Shown here piece by piece: positions 43,210-52,378 of a stretch of DNA of 64,000 bases; position 1 is the first letter of the stretch; each line of letters begins with the position of its first letter. A model generated the notes under the pieces. That model was not told the origin of the DNA. It saw nothing but the letters and a program-made list of their open reading frames with translations, and searched no databases. This DNA is from an uncultured Lachnoanaerobaculum sp. GTDB lineage: Bacteria; Bacillota; Clostridia; Lachnospirales; Lachnospiraceae. Location of the stretch: NCBI GenBank assembly GCA_946999385.1, contig CAMQCZ010000006.1, forward strand, positions 1 to 64,000, in the 5' to 3' direction. The position numbers and the translations under genes are program-made.

Positions 43210-46104
43210 TTAATCACCAATTTTTATATTACTTACATCTAAGCTTTTATTTTGCATTATAATATCAAGGCTTGTATAACCAAAGTATAATTTATATATA
43301 TTTTTTGCAATAGTAGCGGCATTTGATGAAGAATAACCATATGGTATATTGACAGTTACTGCAATTTCAGGATTTTTATATGGTGCAAAGGATAAGAAAA
43401 AAGCATGATTCGCTCTTGTTTTACTTTCCTGTGCAGTACCCGTTTTTCCCGCTATTTCAACCGGTAAATCACTAAATATACTTTTAGCTGAGCCTTCACT
43501 AATAACCTTAAACATTCCTTCTGATATAGTATCCCATGTGGATTCCTTTATATCAATTTTTGCTTTAAGCTTAGGCTCAAATTTCTTTAATATTCTCCCA
43601 TCCTTATCATCTTCTTTTTCTAAAATACTTAAATCAAATAAATTTCCTCTATTTGCTATTGCACTGACATATCTTGATAATTGTACATTTGAAAAAGAAT
43701 TGGATCCTTGACCTATTGAAGAACGCTCAGGTGCTTTATTTGTTATCATAGGTTCCGTTTCAACAAGCTCAACACCGGATTTTTGATCAAGTCCAAAAAG
43801 TCTTGCATATTTTGCCAATCTTTCTATACCTAAACCAGGATTATAATCACCATTTTTCTCCAATGATAATCTATGTCCAATTTCAGCAAAATAATAGTTA
43901 CACGAATTTTGTATAGCCTGCACCATATTCAGTTCTCCATGCATGGATGGATAAATCCAACATTTAATATGTGGCTCTATAGTATCATACTCTCCGGTAC
44001 ACTTTATTTTTTCATAAGCCTTTACAACATGTTCCTCTAATCCTGCTATCGCCGTAATAGGCTTAAAAATTGAACCCGGTGCTTTTTTTGTTTGAGTTGC
44101 ATTATTATAAAGAGGTAAAGATTCATCATTTAATAATTTATTATAATAATCAACATCCATAACATTACTAAGCTTGTTATTATCATATCCAGGATAAGAA
44201 ACTAAAGCCTTTAATTTTCCTGTCTTTACATCTGTAACAACTGCAGCCGCTGAACAAGGCTCTAAGGCTAATTGTGCAGGTGTTATTTCTAATTTTGAAA
44301 TTTTATCTATCAAAAAATTATAAGCATAGTTCTCAGAATTTCTATATAATTCATTATATCTTTCCTTATCTTCCTTTAATATTCCCTGCTCATATAAGCT
44401 AAGACAAATCTCTCTACCGCTAACCTTTCCGCTTTTTATCAAATATTTATATAATATTTTTTTGAAACCAAGATTATCCTTTAATTTATCTATAATAAAT
44501 TCACTTAAATTATTATAAATATCTTCAACGCTTAAATACTTTGTATTCCCACCAAATTTTGTAGTATCAATAAGATTATTGGAAGCTAAATATTGCAAAT
44601 AATTCCTTAAGCTGATATTATCCTCCTTCCACATTAAATATTCCTCATCCCTTTGATTTACTAATTCTTTTTTTATAATAGACATCTCATCCGAGCTTAA
44701 AAAATTATAAATATATACTAAGAAAGCATTTAAATCTTCATCTAAGTCTTTCATAGCTTTTGCATTATCCATATTAAGCTCATTTTTAATTTTTGATATA
44801 CTGTTCGCATAATAATCAGAATATTTTGCATATATATTTTTTTCTATATAGCCGGCATCGGCAGCTTCAAATCTATCTATAGACAAAATATTATTATTAA
44901 TCAATTGAAAATATGCATCCTTTACAGGTATAAGTCTATCTGTCGAATTTGTATTTTCATTATTAGGATTATCATTGTATACAATTTTTTTAGTCAAAAT
45001 ACCGGTAAGCTGTTGTTCCAATATATTATATATACCAATCTGTAAATCCCTATCTATACTTAAATAAATATCATTTCCTGATTGTGGTAAAACCTCTTGC
45101 TTAACATCCAATATATGCCCTACATTATCAACATTAATAATTTTATAGCCTTTTTTACCACGTAAATCATAATCAAGATATTCTTCTATTCCAATTCTTC
45201 CAACTATATCATTCTCAGAATAGTCCTCATTTTTTTCCTTAAATTGTTCTAATTGATTTTCTTGTATTTTTCCTGTATAGCCAATTAAAGATGAAAAATA
45301 TACACTGTCATTATATAATCTCAGTGTTTCCTGCTCTATATTAACACCTAAAAGCTTAGCTGCATTTTCTAAAATAGCCGCTTTTGTCCTTTCCTTAATA
45401 TCAGACGCAACCTTTGTTGCATCATATTTATGAAATGATGTAAGTCCCATTGTATATCTTATATTTATTATGTCTAATTTTTGCCTATTATTCAATTCTA
45501 TTTTTTTGCCGCTATCATCATAAAGATTATATAATTTATATTCATTAAATTTTTTATCAACTAATGCTTCTGCACTGATATTACTACTATTATCACTCCT
45601 TTTAGTCTTTTTATCTAATTCATCTATTGATTTTAAGCCGTAGCAATCCCTTAAAAATCTCTTTTTTGAAATATTTGAATTGGTTGTAAAATAATAATTA
45701 CCATTATTATCCAAATCAACTAAAAATTCTCCAATAATTTTTTCATCATATTTATGTAAAATTTCTACTAACCTGTATATAGTTGAATTTTTATCTATAT
45801 AATTTTTATAATCACCATTATCTATGATAGTAACTGCATATGCCAGCTTATTATAGGCTAATAATTTACCATTTACATCATAAATATTTCCCCTTGTTGC
45901 CTGTGTTAAAATTGTTTTTTCAGTCTTTTGTATGTAATTATTTTGATAATATTCTCCATCTAAAATTTGTAATATAAATAAACGACAAAATAAAAGCAAT
46001 ATAATAAAAATATATACCGAACCTAAGACAAATAATCTTGAATATATCAATTTATTTTTAAATTCTACAAATAATCGACGTAAATCATTCAGCAAATTTA
46101 CCAC
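43210..46104 (-). CDS. mrdA: Penicillin-binding protein 2 (class B transpeptidase) with large insertion
   Basis: Product of 964 aa, longer than the ~630 aa of enterobacterial PBP2. After one membrane segment (residues ~20-42) comes the dimerisation domain (ATRGNIYDVNGKLLAYN...VGRIGIEEYLDYDLRGKKGY). The transpeptidase domain has SxxK in APGSIFKPITAIAG at about residue 680, SxN in QNSCNYYFAEIG and KTG in IAGKTGTAQ. Between LQIGIYNILEQQL and AAAVVTDVKTG lies a helical, Lys/Asn-rich insertion of about 250 residues. The listed start is GTG; a TTG at 46095 is closer to the ideal distance from GAGGTGG. It overlaps mreD. Confidence 0.92.
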   Translation of the reverse strand: MVNLLNDLRRLFVEFKNKLIYSRLFVLGSVYIFIILLLFCRLFILQILDGEYYQNNYIQKTEKTILTQATRGNIYDVNGKLLAYNKLAYAVTIIDNGDYKNYIDKNSTIYRLVEILHKYDEKIIGEFLVDLDNNGNYYFTTNSNISKKRFLRDCYGLKSIDELDKKTKRSDNSSNISAEALVDKKFNEYKLYNLYDDSGKKIELNNRQKLDIINIRYTMGLTSFHKYDATKVASDIKERTKAAILENAAKLLGVNIEQETLRLYNDSVYFSSLIGYTGKIQENQLEQFKEKNEDYSENDIVGRIGIEEYLDYDLRGKKGYKIINVDNVGHILDVKQEVLPQSGNDIYLSIDRDLQIGIYNILEQQLTGILTKKIVYNDNPNNENTNSTDRLIPVKDAYFQLINNNILSIDRFEAADAGYIEKNIYAKYSDYYANSISKIKNELNMDNAKAMKDLDEDLNAFLVYIYNFLSSDEMSIIKKELVNQRDEEYLMWKEDNISLRNYLQYLASNNLIDTTKFGGNTKYLSVEDIYNNLSEFIIDKLKDNLGFKKILYKYLIKSGKVSGREICLSLYEQGILKEDKERYNELYRNSENYAYNFLIDKISKLEITPAQLALEPCSAAAVVTDVKTGKLKALVSYPGYDNNKLSNVMDVDYYNKLLNDESLPLYNNATQTKKAPGSIFKPITAIAGLEEHVVKAYEKIKCTGEYDTIEPHIKCWIYPSMHGELNMVQAIQNSCNYYFAEIGHRLSLEKNGDYNPGLGIERLAKYARLFGLDQKSGVELVETEPMITNKAPERSSIGQGSNSFSNVQLSRYVSAIANRGNLFDLSILEKEDDKDGRILKKFEPKLKAKIDIKESTWDTISEGMFKVISEGSAKSIFSDLPVEIAGKTGTAQESKTRANHAFFLSFAPYKNPEIAVTVNIPYGYSSSNAATIAKNIYKLYFGYTSLDIIMQNKSLDVSNIKIGD

Positions 46105-46606
46105 CTCTATCCATATCTATATCCTCTAAATATCTATTATATTTTAATAAGAGCCTATACATAAGCAAAGTGAAAATCAAACTTATAATAAGCTCCGGCA
46201 TAATAATTCGTCTTATATAAAATATAAAATCAAACTTTTTTCTTGGTAAAAATCTAAACAAATATATATAGATATTATATGCAAATTCATTTATTGTACA
46301 CATCAAAAGAGGAAGAAAAATAAACTCCTCATAAAAATATTTTGACAATATACCATTTATATATGCTATACAAGCAAAAAATAAAGTAAAATATCCAAAT
46401 GGCAATGAATAAAATAGATCCATCAAAATTCCGGCAAGTACACCATATATTAAACCTTCTCTTTTTCCATATATAAAGCTAAAAGTAAATACCATAATTA
46501 TTATTAAATTAGGTGCTGCTGATAAAAATGGTATAAATGGAAATACACATCTTTGTATAGCAAAAGCCAAAATTAACATAGCTATATTAGCATTGATTCT
46601 TCTCAT
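46085..46606 (-). CDS. mreD: Rod shape-determining protein MreD
   Basis: Product of 173 aa, a small integral membrane protein with about five hydrophobic segments. IIIMVFTFSFIYGKREGLIYGVLAGILMDLFYSLPFGYFTLFFACIAYINGILSKYFYEE matches the MreD family. It belongs to the elongation complex with MreC, RodA and PBP2. It lies between mreC and mrdA as expected. Confidence 0.9.
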   Translation of the reverse strand: MRRINANIAMLILAFAIQRCVFPFIPFLSAAPNLIIIMVFTFSFIYGKREGLIYGVLAGILMDLFYSLPFGYFTLFFACIAYINGILSKYFYEEFIFLPLLMCTINEFAYNIYIYLFRFLPRKKFDFIFYIRRIIMPELIISLIFTLLMYRLLLKYNRYLEDIDMDRGGKFAE

Positions 46607-46615
46607 ACTATTACC

Positions 46616-47449
46616 TTATTCTCCAAGATCCTTTTTATTTGTTATAACCAAAACCTCCTGCAATGTATCAAAGCTTACTATAGGAAGCAAATATCCTGAT
46701 TTAGTTAATCTTGAATTATCCACTTTAACATCGTTTGCATAACCTATTAATAATCCCGGTAAAAATTTACTACTTATATTACTTGTTACAATCTTATCTC
46801 CATCCTGTATGTCAGAATTAATATCTATATCATTTATTTTTAGTTTACCCTTTTCATACAATTTCAAATCACCTGCTATGATACAATTATTTCCGGTACG
46901 TATAGACATTGCACTAACTCTTGAAATATCATCAATAATCGTTCTTACAGTTGCATAATTGCTTCCGACATCACTTACAATCCCTACTAATCCACCGCAG
47001 GCAATTACATTCATATCAATTTCTATTCCATCTCTACTGCCTTTATCAATACGAAAAACTTTAAACCATCGTCCTGAATCCTTAGCTATAATTCTGGCTC
47101 CAATTTTCTTATAATCTTTATAGTCATTATCAAGCTTATATAAATCTCTAAGTCTTGATAATTCCATATTATCCTCTTCAAGCTTTGTATTTTTTAAAAC
47201 CAATTCATCAATTTTTTTTCTTAATTTTTTATTTTCATCATATGCTTTTTTTAAAGTACTTTTTTCCTCTATCGAATTATAAAAAGCTTTACCTGCCACA
47301 TTTACACCATTTTGTATAGGTGTAAGCATAAATCCTACACCTGATCTAAGTGGTGAAATCCATTTGGATTTTATTGCAGTTACAGCTATCAATATAATAC
47401 AGATAGTACTTATTATAATTAAGATATATCTATCTCCTTTAGAATCCAT
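46616..47449 (-). CDS. mreC: Rod shape-determining protein MreC
   Basis: Product of 277 aa. There is one N-terminal membrane segment (ILIIISTICIILIAVTAI), a coiled coil at about 60-100 (EKSTLKKAYDENKKLRKKIDELVLKNTKLEEDNMELSRLRDLY), then the extracytoplasmic beta domains (IGARIIAKDSGRWFKVFRIDKGSRDGIEIDMNVIACGGLVGIVSDVGSNYATVRTIIDD). It supports the elongation machinery outside the membrane. It overlaps the radC stop by one base (TAATG). mreB, which usually stands directly before mreC, is not here. Confidence 0.95.
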   Translation of the reverse strand: MDSKGDRYILIIISTICIILIAVTAIKSKWISPLRSGVGFMLTPIQNGVNVAGKAFYNSIEEKSTLKKAYDENKKLRKKIDELVLKNTKLEEDNMELSRLRDLYKLDNDYKDYKKIGARIIAKDSGRWFKVFRIDKGSRDGIEIDMNVIACGGLVGIVSDVGSNYATVRTIIDDISRVSAMSIRTGNNCIIAGDLKLYEKGKLKINDIDINSDIQDGDKIVTSNISSKFLPGLLIGYANDVKVDNSRLTKSGYLLPIVSFDTLQEVLVITNKKDLGE

Positions 47450-48135
47450 TATATGACTCCTTGTTCCTTAAAACTATAATATTTATTATCTCCTATAATA
47501 ACATGATCATTAAGATGTATACCAACCAATGAGCATGACTTTTCAAGCATTTTTGTTACATTTATATCTTCATTACTCGGTTGTGGATTACCGCTTGGAT
47601 GATTATGTACTATAACTATATTAACCGCTTCATATTTCATTGCTTCTATCAAAATATCTCTTGTAGATATAATAGAAGAATTTATAGTTCCCCTGCTTAT
47701 CAATAAATCCTTTTTTAACATCTGCTTTGTGTCAAGTAAAGCAAGCCTAAGCTCCTCCTTATTTAAGCAACGCATTTGTTGCATATAATAATTTGCAACC
47801 GCCTCAGGTGTGTTCAAACAATTATTTTTAACTCTTGTACTTTTCCACAGCCTCTTTGAAAGTTCTACTATAGCCAAAATTTGTATTGCCCTAATTTTAC
47901 CTATACCCTTTAGCTTTATTAATTGTTCTATATTTACATTGATAATATTTGATAAGTCAGGCTCTTCATCTGCTATGCTCAGAATTTGATATGACAAATC
48001 CAAAACACTCAAATCCTTAGTACCGACTCTAAGTAAAATAGCTAAAAGCTCTATATCTGTAAGTGCTTCGCAACCATATTTTTCAAATCTTTCATATGGT
48101 AATTCTGTTTTTTTCTTTATATCATTTAATAACAT
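47449..48135 (-). CDS. radC: RadC-family JAB-domain protein
   Basis: Product of 228 aa. An N-terminal helix-hairpin-helix region (IEQLIKLKGIGKIRAIQILAIVELSKRL) is followed by the JAB1/MPN-like domain with the metal motif in IVIVHNHPSGNPQPSNEDINVTKML. The biochemical role of RadC is unsettled; the earlier DNA-repair assignment is doubted. Position before the mre genes is conserved in many bacteria. Confidence 0.93.
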   Translation of the reverse strand: MLLNDIKKKTELPYERFEKYGCEALTDIELLAILLRVGTKDLSVLDLSYQILSIADEEPDLSNIINVNIEQLIKLKGIGKIRAIQILAIVELSKRLWKSTRVKNNCLNTPEAVANYYMQQMRCLNKEELRLALLDTKQMLKKDLLISRGTINSSIISTRDILIEAMKYEAVNIVIVHNHPSGNPQPSNEDINVTKMLEKSCSLVGIHLNDHVIIGDNKYYSFKEQGVI

Positions 48136-48167
48136 ATAAGCCTTTCAGGCTCTCCAATTTTATGCTT

Positions 48168-49436
48168 TTACAAAGCTTGTAATACTTTTTCTACTGATAA
48201 TAATATTCCATATTTAGCATGTGTAAATGTAAGCCCGCCTTGAAAGAAAACTGTATAAGGTTCTTTTATCGGTGCATCTGCACTAAGCTCTATTGATGAG
48301 CCTGATACAAATGCCCCTGCCGCCATTATAACATCACAATCATAACCCGGCATAGCCCAAGGTTCAGGACTTACATAGCTATCTACAGGAGCCGCCTTTT
48401 GTATCCCCTCGCAAAAGGCAATAAGGGCTTTTTTATTTTTCAATGTAATCGCCTGTATAATATCAGTTCTGGCTTCTATTGAATTAGGAAGGCAAGAAAA
48501 ACCTAATTTTTCATATATATTAGCTGCAAATATTGCTCCCTTAAGAGCAGAAGCGACAATATTAGGAGATAAAAATAAACCCTGTAATATATTACTATTT
48601 AAGCCTAAGCTTGCACCTACCTCTTTTCCTATTCCGGGGGCTGTAAGTCTATATGAAGCATTTTCTATATATTCTTTTTTCCCTACAATATACCCACCTA
48701 TCGGTGCAAGTCCTCCTCCGGGATTTTTTATCAAAGAGCCTACTATCATATCTGCTCCGACCTCAAGCGGCTCTTTGTCTTCTACAAACTCTCCATAACA
48801 ATTGTCAACCATAATGATAAGACTGCTTTTTATACTGCGTATAAAGCTTATAAGCTCCTTTATGCTTTTTATACTTAGACTTCTACGATTAGCATAACCC
48901 TTTGATCTTTGTATAGTTACTAATTTAGTTTTTTCATTAATAGCCGCTCTTATAGCTTCAAAATCAAAAGAACCGTCTTCTAATAAGTCTGCTTGTCTAT
49001 AGCTTATTCCATATTCTGCCAACGATCCCCTTGCTTTTCTTATACCTATGACTTCCTCCAAAGTATCATAAGGCTTACCTACCGGCGAAAAAAGCTCATC
49101 TCCCGGTCTTAGATTTGCTGAAAGTGCAACATGCAAAGCATGCGTACCACTAACCAACTGTGGTCTTACAAGTGCATCCTCACCTTTAAATATATCAGAA
49201 TAAATATTTTCTATTATATCTCTTCCCAAATCATTATAACCATAGCCTGTAGTTGCGGCAAAATGTATATCACTCAGCTTATTATTTTTCATTGCAGATA
49301 AAACCTTTAGCTGGTTATATTCTGCCATCATATCTATTTCCTTAAATCTATTTTCTAATGACGAAAGTATTTCCTCTCCTAAATCGTAAACTTTTTTGCT
49401 AATCCCAAGCTTTTCATATGTATCATTAAGTTTCAT
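48168..49436 (-). CDS. Methionine gamma-lyase family PLP protein (YnbB-like)
   Basis: Product of 422 aa, a Cys/Met-metabolism PLP-dependent fold. Visible are LVRPQLVSGTHALHVALSANLRPGDELFSPVGKPYDTLEEVIG, the Asp-containing SLIIMVDNCYGEFVEDKEPLEVGADMIVGSLIKNPGGGLAPIGGYIVG, whose lysine probably holds PLP, and a well-conserved C-terminal region (CDVIMAAGAFVSGSSIELSADAPIKEPYTVFFQGGLTFTHAKYGILLSVEKVL). This family is often annotated as aluminium resistance or methionine gamma-lyase and stands near miaA in Firmicutes. The substrate is not proven. Confidence 0.88.
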   Translation of the reverse strand: MKLNDTYEKLGISKKVYDLGEEILSSLENRFKEIDMMAEYNQLKVLSAMKNNKLSDIHFAATTGYGYNDLGRDIIENIYSDIFKGEDALVRPQLVSGTHALHVALSANLRPGDELFSPVGKPYDTLEEVIGIRKARGSLAEYGISYRQADLLEDGSFDFEAIRAAINEKTKLVTIQRSKGYANRRSLSIKSIKELISFIRSIKSSLIIMVDNCYGEFVEDKEPLEVGADMIVGSLIKNPGGGLAPIGGYIVGKKEYIENASYRLTAPGIGKEVGASLGLNSNILQGLFLSPNIVASALKGAIFAANIYEKLGFSCLPNSIEARTDIIQAITLKNKKALIAFCEGIQKAAPVDSYVSPEPWAMPGYDCDVIMAAGAFVSGSSIELSADAPIKEPYTVFFQGGLTFTHAKYGILLSVEKVLQAL

Positions 49437-49493
49437 ATTATTTCAGTATTCCTCATTATATCTTAAAATTATTTATTTTCTGTGTATTTAATA

Positions 49494-50438
49494 TTAAACA
49501 TTTTTAAAATTAATAAATTTTATTATTAATTCCAATATTTCATTATTATTTGAATATTTATCTTTATCTATATAAATCACTTCATTTTCTCTTTTAAACC
49601 AGGTTAATTGTCTTTTGGCAAAATGTCTTGTATTTTTTTTGATTTCTTCCTTTAATTCTTCCAATGTAAGCTTATTTTCAAGATATAAAAATTGTTCCTT
49701 ATATCCTATACCCTGCATAGATATTAAATCCTTTTTTATACCCTTTTTTAATAATTTTCTAAATTCTTCTAAAAGCCCTTCCTCAAACATTAAATCAACT
49801 CTTTTATTGATATTATTATATAAAGCTTGTCTATTCATAGTCAAAACAAAATATCTATAATCATATTCGCTTTTCTTTAAGCCTTGAATAAAATTATGTT
49901 CAGAAATTTTTTTACCATTTAATAAATTATATTCTAATGCTCTTATAATTCTTTTTTTATTATTTTTATGTATAAAACAGGCAGCGTCTATATCCAGCTT
50001 GGACAATTTTTCAAGCATATAATCAGCACCTTTTTCTTCATACTCCTTTTCCAGACTTTTTCTAAGCTTCTGTTTTTGTTCATCATCCTCAGTTTCAAAA
50101 TCTATATCATATAAAAGTGCCTGTATATAAAAGCCTGTTCCTCCAACTAATATCGGTATTTTATTTTTTGCATATATTTCTTTTATTGCAAGCTTCGCCA
50201 AATCCTTAAAAATTTTTATATTAAATTCCTCGAATGGTTCTAAAATATCTATAAGATAATGCTTTATACCCTGCTTATGTACTTCCTTTATCTTAGCAGT
50301 TGCAATATCAAGTCCTTTATATACCTGCATAGAATCTGCACTTATTATTTCACCATTTATTTTTTTTGCCAGCTCTATTGACAGCTCGGTTTTACCTACA
50401 GCAGTAGGTCCTGCTATAATAATTAATCTATTATCCAT
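49494..50438 (-). CDS. miaA: tRNA dimethylallyltransferase
   Basis: Product of 314 aa. It adds an isopentenyl group to A37 of tRNAs that read codons beginning with U. MiaB, encoded in the same operon, then methylthiolates the base. Motifs are the P-loop IIAGPTAVGKTELSIELAKK, ISADSMQVYKGLDIATAK, IPILVGGTGFYIQALLYDIDF and the C-terminal DLISMQGIGYKEQFLYLE with NTRHFAKRQLTWFKRE. Its ATG overlaps the mutL stop by one base. Confidence 0.96.
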   Translation of the reverse strand: MDNRLIIIAGPTAVGKTELSIELAKKINGEIISADSMQVYKGLDIATAKIKEVHKQGIKHYLIDILEPFEEFNIKIFKDLAKLAIKEIYAKNKIPILVGGTGFYIQALLYDIDFETEDDEQKQKLRKSLEKEYEEKGADYMLEKLSKLDIDAACFIHKNNKKRIIRALEYNLLNGKKISEHNFIQGLKKSEYDYRYFVLTMNRQALYNNINKRVDLMFEEGLLEEFRKLLKKGIKKDLISMQGIGYKEQFLYLENKLTLEELKEEIKKNTRHFAKRQLTWFKRENEVIYIDKDKYSNNNEILELIIKFINFKNV

Positions 50439-52360
50439 TAAATTATCCTTTTAAATTTTTTTTCAAGATCATATTTGCTTATTTTTATTATTGTAGGTCT
50501 TCCATGTGGGCAATTATAAGGATTATTTAAGCTTAACATTTTTGTTATAAGAATATCAGCCTCAGCCTCACTTATATTTTGATTCCCCTTAATAGCCGCC
50601 TTACACGATATACTTGCCAGCTTATCTAAAATATGCTCAGCCTTTACAGCTATATCACTTTCACTAATTTTTGCAATCAATTCAAGGAAAAGTTCTTTTT
50701 TATCAATAGAAGGTAAATCATTCGGAATAGCATTTAATTTATAATCTTTACCTCCAAAATGCTCTAATTCAAATCCCAGCTTTTCAAAGACTTCTCTATT
50801 ATTTTCAAAAGCTTCAATTTCAACATCAGTCATATTTATAACTATAGGAGGAAGAATATATTGTTTTGTTTTTATGCCCTTTTCATATTCTTCTAAAAAC
50901 TTTTCATACAAAACCTTTTCATGTGCTGCATGCTGATCTATAATGAACATTTCATTATCTAATTCTATTATCCAATATGTCGAGAATATTTGTCCTATTA
51001 ATTTATGTCTTTTTATATTTTGTTTATCAAAAAAATTTAATTGAGTATTATCTACATTTTCTTTATATATTTTATCCCCATCTTTTTTTTCAATAATATT
51101 ATTTTCTAAATTTTCATCCTTATTAAATTCAACTTTATATTCTCTATATGGCTCATTTTTATTATCAGTCTTATATGTATCTATTTCCTCAAAAATCTTA
51201 TCATATGTTTTTTGTTCTTTTACAAAGCCTGATGATTTATTATCAAATTCTTTTATCCTATTTTTTTCAAAGCTTTCCGGAAATCTGAGCTTATTTTGTA
51301 ATTCCAGCTTTTCAAACAGCTCTCTTTTTAATTCTTCTTGTCTATCCTTCTGAGAAATATAAGCTCTTTTAACTAAATCTGAGTTTAATAATGTATTTTC
51401 AACACTCGATTTTATTATTGAATATATTACACTCGCATCCTCAAATCTTATTTCCATTTTACTCGGATGAACATTTACATCAATAAGCTTTGGCAATATT
51501 TCTATATTCAAGCTTGTAAATGGATATTTACCATTCATAAGTCTATTACCATATCCGTCCTCTATAGCCTTGTATATTATATCATTTTTTATATATCTTG
51601 AATTTATAAAATATATTTCTCCGCTCCTATTTGCCCTTGAATAATCAGGCTTTGAAATAAATCCTGATATTTTTACAATATCATCTTGATATTTGATCTC
51701 AATTAAAGAGCGGGTAGCTTCCTTGCCATAAATTTGATAGATAACATCTTTTAAATTAGAATTTCCTCCTGTATGCAACTTATTAATATTATTACTTATA
51801 TATCTAAAGCTGATATCAGGATGTGAAAGTGCCAATTTTTCAACTATATCACTAATTTTTGCAGTCTCTGAATTTAAACTTTTTAAAAATTTACGTCTGG
51901 CAGGTGTATTAAAAAATAAATCTTTAACTATAATTGTTGTTCCGTCAGGAGCTGCCACTTCTTCAAAGGACTTTTCAAAGCCTCCTTCCACCTTATACAA
52001 GGCAGCCGTAGTTTCATTTCTTGTCTTACTAATTATTTCCGTTCTGGTAACTGCCCCTATACTTGATAATGCTTCTCCTCTAAATCCAAGACTCAAAACA
52101 TTTTCCAAATCATCAGCTGTTTTTATTTTACTTGTTGCATGCCTTAAAAAAGCTTTTTTTATATCCTCTTTAGCTATTCCTTGACCATTATCAGTTATTC
52201 TGATTAATGAAGTACCGCCATTTTTTATCTCTATAGCTATTTGGTCAGATAAAGCATCTATAGAATTTTCCAATAATTCTTTTACTATAGATGCAGGTCT
52301 TTCAACAACCTCGCCTGCCGCTATCTTATCTATAGTAGATTTGTCCAATATATTAATCAT
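50438..52360 (-). CDS. mutL: DNA mismatch repair protein MutL with endonuclease motif
   Basis: About 640 aa from the ATG at 52360 (MINILDKSTIDKIAAGEVVERPASIVKELLENSIDA); AAAGAGGGTGA lies before it. A GTG 9 bases upstream falls inside that site. The N-terminal GHKL ATPase motifs are complete (DNGQGIAKEDIKKAFLRHATSKI, LGFRGEALSSIGAV, GTTIIVKDLFFNTPARRKFL). The C-terminal dimerisation domain has DQHAAHEKVLYEKF, the DQHA(X)2E(X)4E endonuclease motif of methylation-independent mismatch repair. A low-complexity acidic linker joins the halves. It follows mutS by about 18 bases. Confidence 0.96.
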   Translation of the reverse strand: MINILDKSTIDKIAAGEVVERPASIVKELLENSIDALSDQIAIEIKNGGTSLIRITDNGQGIAKEDIKKAFLRHATSKIKTADDLENVLSLGFRGEALSSIGAVTRTEIISKTRNETTAALYKVEGGFEKSFEEVAAPDGTTIIVKDLFFNTPARRKFLKSLNSETAKISDIVEKLALSHPDISFRYISNNINKLHTGGNSNLKDVIYQIYGKEATRSLIEIKYQDDIVKISGFISKPDYSRANRSGEIYFINSRYIKNDIIYKAIEDGYGNRLMNGKYPFTSLNIEILPKLIDVNVHPSKMEIRFEDASVIYSIIKSSVENTLLNSDLVKRAYISQKDRQEELKRELFEKLELQNKLRFPESFEKNRIKEFDNKSSGFVKEQKTYDKIFEEIDTYKTDNKNEPYREYKVEFNKDENLENNIIEKKDGDKIYKENVDNTQLNFFDKQNIKRHKLIGQIFSTYWIIELDNEMFIIDQHAAHEKVLYEKFLEEYEKGIKTKQYILPPIVINMTDVEIEAFENNREVFEKLGFELEHFGGKDYKLNAIPNDLPSIDKKELFLELIAKISESDIAVKAEHILDKLASISCKAAIKGNQNISEAEADILITKMLSLNNPYNCPHGRPTIIKISKYDLEKKFKRII

Positions 52361-52378
52361 AAAATTCACCCTCTTTCA

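Noticed and set aside
43210..46104. PBP2 as an artificial fusion or frameshift product
   Set aside because: The frame is continuous, motifs are in the right order, and the insertion has the same base and codon style as the rest.
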